From Pseudomonas sp. CCI4.2 (GTDB lineage: Bacteria; Pseudomonadota; Gammaproteobacteria; Pseudomonadales; Pseudomonadaceae): a stretch of 64,000 nucleotides of DNA. Positions within the stretch are counted from its first letter, which is position 1. Every line of letters begins with the position of its first letter. The stretch is from the NCBI RefSeq assembly GCF_034350045.1, contig NZ_CP133781.1, positions 248,001 to 312,000 on the forward strand, in the 5' to 3' direction. The notes below the pieces were generated by a model, which was not told where the DNA came from, did no database searches, and was given only the letters and a program-made list of their open reading frames with translations. The translations under genes and the position numbers were made by a program. Shown here piece after piece: positions 43,620-54,070 of this stretch.

Positions 43620-44522
43620 TCAGTGGCGGCCAAGCACATCATTCAGGGCCGCGTTCAAATCGGTAAATCGAAAGGTAAAACCTGCTTCTTGCAGTCGAGC
43701 CGGATACGCACGCTGACCGCCTAGTAACAACACGGACATCTCACCTAACAGCGCCCTCAACACCAACGTCGGCAATGGCATGAACGCAGGACGGTGCAGA
43801 ACAGTGCCCAGCGTTTTAGCAAACTCGCGATTGCGCACGGGGTAAGGCGCGCAGGCATTATAAGGACCTTGGGCTTCGGTTCGATTCAACAGAAAATCAA
43901 TCAGGGCGATTTGATCCTGAAGATGAATCCACGGCATCCATTGTCGACCGCTGCCAATTGGCCCGCCGAGACCCAGTTTGAAGGGCAATAAAAGACGCTG
44001 CAAAAAACCGCCATCATCCGCCAGGACCAAACCCGTACGCACGATGACGACACGTATTCCCAATGCCTCAGCGCGTTGTGCAGTTTCCTCCCACGCATCG
44101 CATAGACGACTGGCGAAATCCAAGGCGACCGGCACGGTTTCTTCGTTCAGTTCACGCTCTCCGCCGTCGCCATACCAGCCTACGGCGGACCCGGAGATCA
44201 GCACCGACGGTTTCTGCTCACGACGCTCTAGCCACGCCAACAAGTGCTCAGTCAGGCCGATACGACTTTCCCATAGCAGTGCTTTGCGCTTGCGCGTCCA
44301 AGGCCTGTCTGCGATAGGTGCGCCTGCCAGATTGATAACCGCATCGACAGGGCCGGCACCCACTTCATCCAGCGTGGCGATACCCCTTACAGAATCGCCG
44401 CACAGCCTACGAACCTCTTCGGGCCTGCGGCTCCAAACCGTGAGCTGATGACCCTGTGCCTGCCAGTTTTTGCACAGTTGACGTCCTATCAGACCAGTAC
44501 CGCCGGTCAGCAATATGTGCAT
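43620..44522 (-). CDS. TIGR01777 family NAD-dependent epimerase/dehydratase-like protein, YfcH-like
   Basis: A 300-residue extended-SDR protein. The nucleotide-binding motif is '[15 protein letters not shown]' (2-16), with '[28 protein letters not shown]' and '[15 protein letters not shown]' matching the TIGR01777 family (E. coli YfcH). The C-terminal DUF1731 part ends the protein. Substrate unknown. It precedes hemH on the same strand with a 13-base gap. Its upstream region faces the divergent FAD oxidoreductase gene. Confidence 0.88.
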   Translation of the reverse strand: MHILLTGGTGLIGRQLCKNWQAQGHQLTVWSRRPEEVRRLCGDSVRGIATLDEVGAGPVDAVINLAGAPIADRPWTRKRKALLWESRIGLTEHLLAWLERREQKPSVLISGSAVGWYGDGGERELNEETVPVALDFASRLCDAWEETAQRAEALGIRVVIVRTGLVLADDGGFLQRLLLPFKLGLGGPIGSGRQWMPWIHLQDQIALIDFLLNRTEAQGPYNACAPYPVRNREFAKTLGTVLHRPAFMPLPTLVLRALLGEMSVLLLGGQRAYPARLQEAGFTFRFTDLNAALNDVLGRH

Positions 44523-46033
<1,511 letters not shown>

Positions 46034-46110
46034 TCCATCGCATCATCCCCACTGCGACTCACCCTAAAACCCTTACCCATCCAGCCCCGCTCTGAATCCG
46101 TGACAAATAT

Positions 46111-46134
46111 TGTACAAATTAATTGACTTGTACA
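46111..46134. promoter_or_regulatory. PplR/LitR-type operator, copy 1
   Basis: TGTACA (46111-46116), exactly 12 bases, TGTACA (46129-46134). This fits the direct-repeat site T(G/A)TACA-N12-TGTA(C/T)A reported for P. putida PplR1 without a mismatch. It overlaps the -35 box TTGACT. Confidence 0.8.
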
Positions 46135-46150
46135 GCACCGAACCTATGAT
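46123..46150 (+). promoter_or_regulatory. Sigma-70 promoter of the photolyase operon
   Basis: TTGACT (46123-46128), 16-base spacer, TATGAT (46145-46150), 55 bases before the DUF523 start. The boxes are embedded in operator copy 1 and followed by copy 2. Confidence 0.65.
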
Positions 46151-46160
46151 GCTTTAAAGT

Positions 46161-46184
46161 TGTACAGAAACTTATACCTGTACA
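46161..46184. promoter_or_regulatory. PplR/LitR-type operator, copy 2
   Basis: TGTACA (46161-46166), exactly 12 bases, TGTACA (46179-46184), again an exact fit, 50 bases after copy 1 and 22 bases before the ATG of the DUF523 gene. Confidence 0.8.
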
Positions 46185-46205
46185 ACGCAAGATCAGAGGT
46201 TTGTC

Positions 46206-47168
46206 ATGTCCAGTATTACCGCCGTCAGCAAACCAAAAATCGGCATCAGCGCTTGCTTGATGGGAGTCGAAGTGCGCTTTAACGGCGGGCACAAGGAATC
46301 CCACCTGTGCACCGAAACGCTGAATGAATATTTTGATTTCGTGCCCGCATGCCCTGAAGTCGCCATCGGCATGGGCATTCCCCGAGAAGCCATTCGACTG
46401 ATCGGTGATCCAGAGGCACCCCAAGCGATTGGCAGCGTCCACAGTGAGTTAAACGTAACCCAGGCGCTGGCTGACTACGGCGTACACATGGCCACGCAAA
46501 TGAACGATATTTGCGGCTACATCTTTATGCAGAAGTCACCGTCTTGCGGCCTCGAACGGGTCAAGGTTTATCAGGACAACGGCCTCCCGAGTCCTCGCGG
46601 CCGTGGCATCTACGCCCGAGCGTTTTGCGCACTTCAGCCGAACCTGCCGGTTGAGGAAGATGGCCGACTGAATGACCCCGTATTACGAGAAAACTTCGTC
46701 ACTCGGGTATTTGCTTACGCGGACTGGCAAGCCCTGCTGAGCAGCGGATTAAGCCGTCGCGGGCTGACCGAATTCCACTCGCGCTACAAATACCAGCTCA
46801 TGGCCAACAACCCGGCGCAGTACCGGGTACTCGGGAAAATGCTCGGTTCCATGGCGAAAACCGACCCCCAGGATATCGCCCCGCTTTATTTCAGCGAATT
46901 GATGGCCGCCCTTAAAAAATGCGCCACACGAGGCACCCACACCAATGTCCTGCAACACCTCAATGGTTATTTCAAAAAGACCATGAGTCAGGACGACCGT
47001 GAAGAGATGCAGCGCCTGATCAGTCAGTACCGACGTGGTGTGGTGCCCTTAGTGGTGCCGCTCACCCTGCTCAAACATCACTTGCGCCAGCACCCGGACG
47101 CCTACTTGGCACAGCAGGTTTACCTCCAACCGCATCCGGAAAATCTCGGTTTGCGCAATGCGATCTAA
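46206..47168 (+). CDS. DUF523 and DUF1722 (YbgA) fusion protein
   Basis: A 320-residue cytoplasmic protein. Residues 8-155 are DUF523 ('KIGISACLMGVEVRFNGGHK', 'FVPACPEVAIGMGIPRE', 'FMQKSPSCGLERVKVY', with conserved Cys). Residues about 190-310 are DUF1722/YbgA ('FHSRYKYQLMANNPAQYRVLGKMLG', 'LKHHL'). Both domains are widespread beside photolyase genes, as in the E. coli ybgA-phr pair, but neither activity is known. AGAGG precedes the ATG. First gene of the operon under the two TGTACA operators; the MerR gene starts 3 bases after its stop. Confidence 0.9.
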   Translation: MSSITAVSKPKIGISACLMGVEVRFNGGHKESHLCTETLNEYFDFVPACPEVAIGMGIPREAIRLIGDPEAPQAIGSVHSELNVTQALADYGVHMATQMNDICGYIFMQKSPSCGLERVKVYQDNGLPSPRGRGIYARAFCALQPNLPVEEDGRLNDPVLRENFVTRVFAYADWQALLSSGLSRRGLTEFHSRYKYQLMANNPAQYRVLGKMLGSMAKTDPQDIAPLYFSELMAALKKCATRGTHTNVLQHLNGYFKKTMSQDDREEMQRLISQYRRGVVPLVVPLTLLKHHLRQHPDAYLAQQVYLQPHPENLGLRNAI

Positions 47169-47171
47169 CCC

Positions 47172-48122
47172 ATGAAAAAACTCACTGACGAGGCGCTCGA
47201 CGCCCAGCCTGACTCGATGCGCGCCGATTACCTTTTGGCCTTGAAACAAGGCTGGCTGCCCATTCGCGAAGTCGCCCGGCAAACCGGGGTCAACGCCGTT
47301 ACCCTGCGGGCGTGGGAACGGCGCTACGGGTTGGTGGTGCCACAACGCACGCCAAAGGGTCATCGTCTGTATTGCGCCGAGCACGTACAACGGATTTTGT
47401 TGATTCTCACTTGGCTCAATCGTGGGGTGTCAGTCAGTCAGGTCAAGCAACTGATTGATGCGCCGCAACCCATCACCAATGACCCGGCGAACGATTGGGA
47501 CAATCTGCGTCAATCATTGCTGCTTGCCATCAGCCAGCTGGCTGAACGCAAAGTCGATGAAACCTTCAATCAGGCAATGGCGCTGTACCCGCCACGCACC
47601 CTGTGTGAACAGCTTCTATTGCCCTTGCTGGCGGAGCTGGAGCGCCGCTGGCAAGGCCAGTTCGGCGCACAACTGGAGCGGGTGTTTTTCTATTCCTGGC
47701 TGCGCAGCAAGCTCGGCGCACGGATCTACTACAACAATCGCCAACTGCAGGGCGCGCCTGTGTTGTTGGTCAATCAGTCGGACTTACCCCTGGAACCGCA
47801 TCTGTGGCTGACCGCCTGGTTGGTCAGTAGCAGCGACTGCCCGGTAGAAGTGTTTGATTGGCCGCTGCCCATTGGTGAGCTGGCGTTGGCGGTGGAATAC
47901 CTGCAAGCCAGGGGACTGCTGCTGTATTCCAGTAAAGCATTGAGCGTGAGCTTGCTGCCCAAACTCTTGGCCAACATTGCCTGCCCCAAGCTGATTGCCG
48001 GACCAACGGTATGCATCCATTCCACCGAGCTGTCCGTATCTATCACTGAGATCCACGGACTGACGCTTGCCGAAGATCCCCTTGCCGCCCAAACCGCGCT
48101 GCACGAACTCGGGCTTATTTAA
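47172..48122 (+). CDS. MerR-family light-response regulator, class II LitR/PplR-like
   Basis: A 316-residue regulator. The MerR helix-turn-helix is at residues 33-105 ('WLPIREVARQTGVNAVTLRAWERRYGLVVPQRTPKGHRLY'), and the C-terminal part resembles the B12-binding four-helix and Rossmann arrangement of LitR/CarH but shows no (D/E)xHxxG cobalamin motif, as expected for class II LitR proteins. In P. putida such proteins act with LOV photoreceptors to induce phr and lipid genes in light (Sumi and co-workers, from memory). Located within the operon carrying its presumed operators, so autoregulation is likely. No LOV protein is in the window. Confidence 0.85.
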   Translation: MKKLTDEALDAQPDSMRADYLLALKQGWLPIREVARQTGVNAVTLRAWERRYGLVVPQRTPKGHRLYCAEHVQRILLILTWLNRGVSVSQVKQLIDAPQPITNDPANDWDNLRQSLLLAISQLAERKVDETFNQAMALYPPRTLCEQLLLPLLAELERRWQGQFGAQLERVFFYSWLRSKLGARIYYNNRQLQGAPVLLVNQSDLPLEPHLWLTAWLVSSSDCPVEVFDWPLPIGELALAVEYLQARGLLLYSSKALSVSLLPKLLANIACPKLIAGPTVCIHSTELSVSITEIHGLTLAEDPLAAQTALHELGLI

Positions 48123-48131
48123 GGAGTGACT

Positions 48132-49577
48132 ATGCAACTGGTTTGGCTGCGCAGCGACCTGCGCCTACATGACAACACCGCATTGAGCGCTGCGATGGAG
48201 CGCGGCCCGACCATGGCTGTCTACCTGATCAGCGCCGAACAATGGCTCGCCCATGATGATGCGGCCTCCAAGGTCGATTTCTGGCTGCGCAATCTGTCGC
48301 AACTGAGTCATGCGCTAGGGGAAATAAACGTCCCACTGTTGATCCGCCACGCGGACACCTGGGATCAAGCGCCGGGCGTGCTGCTTAAGCTGTGCAACCA
48401 ACACAACGTGAAAGCGCTGCACCTCAACGACGAATACGGCGTTAACGAGATGACCCGTGACCGGGCCGTTGGCGAAACCCTGCAAGATGCGGGCGTTCAT
48501 TTTCACAACTATCTGGATCAACTGTTCTTCAAACCCGGAAGCGTGCTGACCAAGTCGGGTAATTATTTCCAGGTTTTTAGCCAATTCCGCAAAGTCTGTT
48601 ATGCACGCCTGAACCTGTCCATTCCGCCGTTGGTTCAGCGCCCGACAGCTCAAGCGGGCCTGCCCATTTCCAGCGACCCGGTGCCGTCTACCGTGAATGG
48701 TTTCACGCCGCCGACTAAAACGGTGCGCGAGTTGTGGCCCGCAGGCGAAGAAGAAGCGCGCCGCCGGCTAGAAGCTTTCACCGACCAACAGATCAATTAT
48801 TACGAAAGCGAACGCGACTTTCCGGCAAAACCCGGCACCAGCCAATTGTCGGCTTACCTCGCAGCAGGCGTCATTTCACCTCGCCAATGCCTGCATGCGG
48901 CACTGCGAAGCAATCATGGCGAATTCGACACCGGCAGCCCTGGTGCAGTTACCTGGATCAACGAGCTACTGTGGCGGGAGTTTTACAAACATATTCTGGT
49001 CGGCTACCCACGGGTTTCGCGGCACTGCGCGTTTCGCCCCGAAACCGATTCAGTGCAATGGCGTCACGCGCCTGCGGACTTAGCGGCCTGGCAAGAGGCG
49101 CGCACCGGCCTGCCAATCATCGACGCCGCCATGCGCCAACTGCTCGATACCGGCTGGATGCATAACCGTCTGCGGATGGTCGTTGCGATGTTTTTGACCA
49201 AAAACTTATTGATCGACTGGCGCTTGGGCGAACGGTTTTTCATGCAGCACCTGATCGACGGCGACTTGGCAGCCAACAACGGCGGCTGGCAGTGGAGCTC
49301 GTCGACCGGTACCGACTCCGCGCCGTACTTTCGGATTTTCAACCCGCTCAGTCAGTCAGAACGATTCGACGGCGAGGGACTATTTCTCAAGCAGTGGCTG
49401 CCCGAGTTAGCTGATCTCAACAAAAAAGAAGTTCACAACCCGTCCGCTACGGGCGGCCTGTTTGGCCTCGCCGACTACCCCAAGCCCATCGTGGACTTGG
49501 CCCTCAGTCGCCGACGAGCGCTGGCCGCCTTCAAAAACCTGCCCCACCGTCAGCCAGGGGGAACATTCCATGAGTGA
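48132..49577 (+). CDS. phr: Deoxyribodipyrimidine photolyase
   Basis: A 481-residue class I CPD photolyase that splits pyrimidine dimers with blue light. N-terminal antenna domain starts 'QLVWLRSDLRLHDN'; the FAD domain contains 'FPAKPGTSQLSAYLAAGVISPRQCLHAA', 'WINELLWREFYKHILVGYP', 'PIIDAAMRQLLDTGWMHNRLRMVVAMFLTKNLLIDWR' and 'NNGGWQWSSSTGTDSAPYFRIFNP'. AAGGAG is 5 bases before the ATG at 48132, so an upstream GTG is not used. Its last 8 bases overlap the NTF2-like gene. Confidence 0.97.
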   Translation: MQLVWLRSDLRLHDNTALSAAMERGPTMAVYLISAEQWLAHDDAASKVDFWLRNLSQLSHALGEINVPLLIRHADTWDQAPGVLLKLCNQHNVKALHLNDEYGVNEMTRDRAVGETLQDAGVHFHNYLDQLFFKPGSVLTKSGNYFQVFSQFRKVCYARLNLSIPPLVQRPTAQAGLPISSDPVPSTVNGFTPPTKTVRELWPAGEEEARRRLEAFTDQQINYYESERDFPAKPGTSQLSAYLAAGVISPRQCLHAALRSNHGEFDTGSPGAVTWINELLWREFYKHILVGYPRVSRHCAFRPETDSVQWRHAPADLAAWQEARTGLPIIDAAMRQLLDTGWMHNRLRMVVAMFLTKNLLIDWRLGERFFMQHLIDGDLAANNGGWQWSSSTGTDSAPYFRIFNPLSQSERFDGEGLFLKQWLPELADLNKKEVHNPSATGGLFGLADYPKPIVDLALSRRRALAAFKNLPHRQPGGTFHE

Positions 49578-49992
49578 TTACCTACGCCGCTTCGCTCAGA
49601 GCTTTGCTGCGCTGGACAAGCATTCGCTGGACCAACTCGGCGAGCTTTACACCGATGACGTGGTGTTTACCGACCCACTGCACGAAGTCACTGGCCTTGG
49701 TAACGTTCGGCGCTACTTCGACGAGCTGTACGGCAACGTCAGCCAACTGCGCTTCGAGTTTTACGCATTCGATCAGGTGCGTGAAGGCAAAGGTTACCTG
49801 CGCTGGACCATGAGCTTTCGTCATCCACGGCTAAACGCTGGGCACCTGATCCACGTCGAGGGTTGCTCTCATTTGTTATGGAAAGACAAGGTCTATCAGC
49901 ACCGCGACTTCTTTGATGCGGGCGCCATGCTTTACGAACACGTGCCAATCATGGGCCGAGCCATATCCTGGTTGAAGAGGAGAGTTGCATGA
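49570..49992 (+). CDS. NTF2/SnoaL-like small protein
   Basis: A 140-residue protein of the NTF2-like cone fold: 'FAQSFAALDKHSLDQLGELYTDDVVFTDPLHEVTGLGNVRRYFDELYG' is the usual start, and 'DQVREGKGYLRWTMSFRHPRL' and 'HVEGCSHLLWKDKVYQHRDFFDAG' follow. The family includes small isomerases, cyclases and ligand-binding partners; the ligand here is unknown. It overlaps phr (8 bases) and the SDR gene (4 bases, ATGA), and may process the same lipid or pigment as its neighbours. Confidence 0.88.
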   Translation: MSDYLRRFAQSFAALDKHSLDQLGELYTDDVVFTDPLHEVTGLGNVRRYFDELYGNVSQLRFEFYAFDQVREGKGYLRWTMSFRHPRLNAGHLIHVEGCSHLLWKDKVYQHRDFFDAGAMLYEHVPIMGRAISWLKRRVA

Positions 49993-50780
49993 CGCCCAAT
50001 CCAAACGGTCGCAGAATTTGGCTGACTGGCGCCAGCAGTGGCATCGGTCTGGCGCTGGCAGAAGAGTTGCTCAAGGCCGGCCATCGCCTTGCGTTGACCG
50101 CACGCTCCCTTGGGCCACTGGAAACGCTGGATCAACTCTACCCCCAGCAAGTCCTGCTGGCACCGGGCGACCTCACTGACAGCGAGCAAATCAAACAGAT
50201 TGGTGAGCGCATCGCTCAAGTCTGGGGTGCACTGGACACCGCAATTTTGAATGCTGGTACCTGCGAATACGTCGACACCGACACTTTCGATGCGGCCATG
50301 ATCGAGCGGGTGGTGCGGACCAATCTAATCGCCAGCAGTTATTGCGTTCAGGCAGCATTGCCGTTGCTGCGCCGGGGGAAAAAACCGCACTTGGTGGCCG
50401 TCGCCAGCTCGGTGACCTATTTGCCCCTGACCCGAGCAGAAGCCTATGGCGCCTCCAAAGCCGGTCTGCGCTATCTGTTCGAAGCGTTGCGCATCGACCT
50501 GGCCCATGAAGGCATTGACGTCACCATTGTCAGCCCTGGTTTCGTCGACACGCCGCTGACGGCCAACAACGATTTTCCGATGCCGATGCGCTGGCCGGTG
50601 GACAAAGCCGCCCGGCACATTGCCGAGCGTTTGCAGCGCCCCAATCGTCCGTTGGAAATAGCCTTCCCTGCCGCCTTTATTCTGAGCCTGCGACTGATGG
50701 CGATGCTGCCCAAACGTCTGCAACTTGCGGTCGGCAAACGCATGGTTCGCCCGCCGAGCACGGAAAAGGTCATCCCATGA
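49989..50780 (+). CDS. Short-chain dehydrogenase/reductase
   Basis: A 263-residue classical SDR. The cofactor motif is 'WLTGASSGIGLALAEELL' (about 10-27), with 'AILNAGTCEYVDTD' as the NAG block and the catalytic Ser-Tyr-Lys in 'VASSVTYLPLTRAEAYGASKAG'. Arg after the second strand ('LTARS') suggests NADPH. A hydrophobic C-terminal stretch ('AFILSLRLMAMLPK') may touch the membrane. Overlaps both neighbours by 4 bases. Substrate unknown. Confidence 0.9.
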   Translation: MTPNPNGRRIWLTGASSGIGLALAEELLKAGHRLALTARSLGPLETLDQLYPQQVLLAPGDLTDSEQIKQIGERIAQVWGALDTAILNAGTCEYVDTDTFDAAMIERVVRTNLIASSYCVQAALPLLRRGKKPHLVAVASSVTYLPLTRAEAYGASKAGLRYLFEALRIDLAHEGIDVTIVSPGFVDTPLTANNDFPMPMRWPVDKAARHIAERLQRPNRPLEIAFPAAFILSLRLMAMLPKRLQLAVGKRMVRPPSTEKVIP

Positions 50781-52024
50781 AAATTGCAATCGTTGGTAGT
50801 GGCATCTCCGGGTTGACCGCCGCGTATCTGCTCAACCGGCGCAACGACATCAGTGTATTTGAAGCCGCTGATTGGGTGGGTGGTCACACGCACACAGTGG
50901 ACGTCACCGTAGACGGCGCGCAGCATGCCATCGATACCGGTTTTATCGTCTTCAACGACTGGACTTACCCCAATTTCATTCGATTGCTGAGCACGTTGGG
51001 CGTCCCTTTCAAAGCAACAGAGATGAGCTTCTCGGTCTGCGACCCACGCTCCGGCGTCGAGTACAACGGGAATTCACTGAACAGCTTGTTCGCCCAGCGC
51101 AGCAACCTTTGCTCACCCTCGTTTTGGCTGATGTTGCGCGACATCTTGCGCTTCAATCGCGAGGCGCTGAATGACCTCCACATGCAGCGCATCGCCGCCG
51201 ACACCACCTTGGGCGCTTACCTGAAAAGCGGCGGCTACGGCCAACGGTTTACCGAGCACTACATCGTGCCCATGGGCGCGGCGATCTGGTCGATGTCCCT
51301 CGCGGACATGCTGAGCTTCCCCCTACAGTTCTTTGTGCGTTTCTTCAAAAACCACGGCTTGCTCTCGGTGAACCATCGGCCGCAATGGTGTGTGGTCGAA
51401 GGCGGCTCCAGCCGCTATATCGAACCGTTGATCGCGTCGTTCCGAGACAAAATCCGCCTGAACTGCCCTGTGCATCGGGTCGAGCGCGATGAGCAAGGTG
51501 TAGTGATTCACAGCGCAGCTGGCAGTGAGCGCTTCGATAAAGTCGTGTTTGCCTGTCACAGCGACCAAGCCTTGCAGATGCTGGCGAAACCGAGAGCAGT
51601 CGAGCAGGAAATCCTGGGCGCCCTGCTCTATGCCGACAACGATGTGGTGCTGCATACCGACATCCAGTTATTGCCGAAACGTCCCTTGGCCTGGGCCAGT
51701 TGGAACTATCGCCTCGGCGGTGACGAACAGCATTTGGCGGCCGTGACCTACGACATGAACATCCTGCAAGGGCTGAAGTCCGACACCCGCTTTTGCGTCA
51801 GTCTGAACCAGACGGCGGCCATCGACCCGAGCAAAATTCTCGCTCGCTACCGCTATTCCCATCCGCAATACAGCCTGACGGCCGTCGCGGCTCAAGCACG
51901 CTGGGAAGAACTGTTTGGCGCGCAGCACACCTATTATTGCGGCGCTTATTGGGCCAACGGTTTTCATGAAGACGGCGTTGTCAGTGGCCTGCGGGTGGCT
52001 CAGGCATTTGGGGAACTGCTGTGA
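50777..52024 (+). CDS. FAD-dependent oxidoreductase, amine-oxidase-like (COG2907 type)
   Basis: A 415-residue flavoprotein with 'KIAIVGSGISGLTAAYLLNRRNDISVFEAADWVGGHTHTVDV' at the start and 'VEGGSSRYIEPLIASFRDKIRLNCPVHRVERD' in the middle; the second FAD motif is 'YYCGAYWANGFHEDGVVSGLRVAQAF'. This protein type travels with DUF1365 and CFA-like methyltransferases in many bacteria, and is thought to act in modifying membrane fatty acids, for example toward furan fatty acids. Overlaps the SDR gene (ATGA) and the DUF1365 gene (GTGA). Confidence 0.9.
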   Translation: MKIAIVGSGISGLTAAYLLNRRNDISVFEAADWVGGHTHTVDVTVDGAQHAIDTGFIVFNDWTYPNFIRLLSTLGVPFKATEMSFSVCDPRSGVEYNGNSLNSLFAQRSNLCSPSFWLMLRDILRFNREALNDLHMQRIAADTTLGAYLKSGGYGQRFTEHYIVPMGAAIWSMSLADMLSFPLQFFVRFFKNHGLLSVNHRPQWCVVEGGSSRYIEPLIASFRDKIRLNCPVHRVERDEQGVVIHSAAGSERFDKVVFACHSDQALQMLAKPRAVEQEILGALLYADNDVVLHTDIQLLPKRPLAWASWNYRLGGDEQHLAAVTYDMNILQGLKSDTRFCVSLNQTAAIDPSKILARYRYSHPQYSLTAVAAQARWEELFGAQHTYYCGAYWANGFHEDGVVSGLRVAQAFGELL

Positions 52025-52818
52025 ACAGCGCCCTTTACAGTGGCTGGATCGCTCATCGGCGGTTCTCGCCAAAAGCCCATGACTTTCGGTACCGGATTGG
52101 CCTGTTGTATCTGGACCTGGCAGAACAAGACGGGGTACTCGCGCTGTCGCCGTTGGCCGGTAGCAGCCGATTCGCGCCGTTTTCATTTCGACAAACTGAT
52201 TATTTGAAGACCTACACCGGGCGCGGCGTGCCGCTGATCGACGCTGTGCGCGAGCTGGTGGGCGCAGCGTTAGGCCATACCCCGCTGGGTAAAATCTGTC
52301 TGTTAACCCAAGCCCGCAGTTGGGGCCTGTCGTTCAACCCGGTGAGTTTTTTTTACTGCCATGAGGGCGACGGGCAACTGGCAGCCATTGTGTGCGAAGT
52401 CACCAATACCCCTTGGGGCGAGCATTACCACTACGTGTTACCCGCCGACGGCGATGGGCATCAGCACTTCGCAGTGGCCAAGGCATTTCACGTTTCGCCG
52501 TTTCTGCCCCGGGATCTGGAGTACCGCATGAGCTTCAGCCCCCCGGCTGAAAAACTGGGTGTGCACATGGCTGACTGGCAAGGCGAACTCAAGGTGTTCG
52601 ACGCGACGCTCAACCTGCAACGCCGAGCCCTGAACCGCGCCAGCCTGCACCGTTATTTGCTCGAATTCCCCTGGATGACGGCCAAGACCTGTCTGGCGAT
52701 TTATTGGCAAGCATTACGTTTGCTCATAAAACGAATGCCGATTTTTTCCCATCAGGCTGCTGACGCTGCCTTTCGTATTGCCGCCGCGCAACCCAAGGAT
52801 CCTCGCCATGAAAAGTAG
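52021..52818 (+). CDS. DUF1365 family protein
   Basis: A 265-residue protein with the family beginning 'LYSGWIAHRRFSPKAHDFRYRIGLLYLDLAE', 'GLSFNPVSFFYCH' in the middle and 'AKAFHVSPFLPRDLEYRMSF' later. No signal peptide; biochemical activity unproven, yet it occurs almost always between an FAD oxidoreductase and a CFA-like methyltransferase. It starts at a GTG in the GTGA overlap with the upstream gene; its stop overlaps the methyltransferase gene by 11 bases. Confidence 0.9.
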   Translation: MNSALYSGWIAHRRFSPKAHDFRYRIGLLYLDLAEQDGVLALSPLAGSSRFAPFSFRQTDYLKTYTGRGVPLIDAVRELVGAALGHTPLGKICLLTQARSWGLSFNPVSFFYCHEGDGQLAAIVCEVTNTPWGEHYHYVLPADGDGHQHFAVAKAFHVSPFLPRDLEYRMSFSPPAEKLGVHMADWQGELKVFDATLNLQRRALNRASLHRYLLEFPWMTAKTCLAIYWQALRLLIKRMPIFSHQAADAAFRIAAAQPKDPRHEK

Positions 52819-54070
52819 CAGCATAACGGCTAATTTCAGCACCAACAGCCTGACGGCGAGCCTCCTCCGGCGCGGCGTCTTGCGTCAACTTGCACGGCTG
52901 CAACGCGGGCAATTAGTGGTCACTGAAGGCAATGATCGCTACGTCTTCGGCGCAGTCGGTGCGCTGCTGCAAGGGCAAATCACGGTGGTTGATCCCGCCA
53001 CCTGGGGCATGGTCGCCAGCAACGGCTCGATTGGTGCGGGGGAAGCGTTTATCCATGGCTATTGGACGACTCCGGACCTGACTGCAGTCATTCGCGTGTT
53101 AGTCAGCAACCTGGAAGTGCTCGATGCAATGGAAGGAGGCCTGGCCAAACTGAGTCGACCGTTCATTCACGGTTTGCATTGGCTTAATCGCAACACCCGC
53201 AAAGGCTCGCAAAAAAACATCGCGGCGCACTACGACCTTGGCAACGAGCTGTTCGAGCAGTTTCTCGACCCGACCATGATGTACTCCGCCGCGCAGTTCC
53301 TTAGCGCCGATGACACCCTGGAGCAGGCCCAGTTGAACAAGCTGGAGCGGATCTGCCAGAAACTCGCGCTCAAACCGTCGGATCATTTATTGGAAATTGG
53401 CACGGGCTGGGGCAGCATGGCGATTTACGCTGCGCAGCACTACGGTTGCCGGGTGACCACCACCACGCTGTCAAAAGAACAATTCGCCCACACCGAAAAA
53501 CGCCTCCTGAAGCTCGGGCTGCAAGATCGAGTGACGCTGCTGCTGGAGGATTACCGCGACCTCACGGGTGAATACGACAAGCTGGTGTCCATCGAAATGA
53601 TCGAGGCCGTCGGTCACCAGTTTTTACCGACCTATTTCAAACAGTGCGCGCAACTGCTCAAGAGCAACGGATTGATGCTGATCCAAGCCATCACGATTCG
53701 CGAGCAACGTTACGAACAAGCAAAAAAAACCGTCGACTTTATCCAACGCTATATCTTTCCGGGCGGCGCCCTGCCCTCTGTACAGCGGATGCTGGAGGTG
53801 GTGGGTCGCGATACCGACATGAACCTGATGCACATGGAAGACTTCGGCTTGCATTACGCGCGGACGCTGCGGATGTGGCACGAGAACTTTCGTCATGCCC
53901 ACGGCTATTTGATGGAACTGGGTTACGACGATTATTTCCTGCGGCTGTGGGAGTTTTACCTGTGCTACTGCGAAGGCGGCTTTCTCGAACGCACCATCGG
54001 CACTGCGCAATTGCTGCTAGCCAAGCCCAACGCCATGCCGCAACCACTGCTGGGCCGCTTCGATGCCTAA
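52808..54070 (+). CDS. Cyclopropane-fatty-acid-synthase-like methyltransferase
   Basis: A 420-residue SAM-dependent methyltransferase of the CFA family. The SAM site is 'LLEIGTGWGSMAIYAAQHYGCRVTTTTLSKEQ' (about 195-226), followed by 'LVSIEMIEAVGHQFLPTYF' and 'FIQRYIFPGGALPS', and the family motif 'YDLGNELFEQFLDPTMMYSAAQF'. It should transfer a methyl or methylene group to unsaturated acyl chains of membrane phospholipids. The context (FAD oxidoreductase, DUF1365) resembles the UfaM-type branch leading to methyl-branched or furan fatty acids rather than a housekeeping cfa. ATG at 52808 overlaps DUF1365. Confidence 0.9.
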   Translation: MKSSSITANFSTNSLTASLLRRGVLRQLARLQRGQLVVTEGNDRYVFGAVGALLQGQITVVDPATWGMVASNGSIGAGEAFIHGYWTTPDLTAVIRVLVSNLEVLDAMEGGLAKLSRPFIHGLHWLNRNTRKGSQKNIAAHYDLGNELFEQFLDPTMMYSAAQFLSADDTLEQAQLNKLERICQKLALKPSDHLLEIGTGWGSMAIYAAQHYGCRVTTTTLSKEQFAHTEKRLLKLGLQDRVTLLLEDYRDLTGEYDKLVSIEMIEAVGHQFLPTYFKQCAQLLKSNGLMLIQAITIREQRYEQAKKTVDFIQRYIFPGGALPSVQRMLEVVGRDTDMNLMHMEDFGLHYARTLRMWHENFRHAHGYLMELGYDDYFLRLWEFYLCYCEGGFLERTIGTAQLLLAKPNAMPQPLLGRFDA

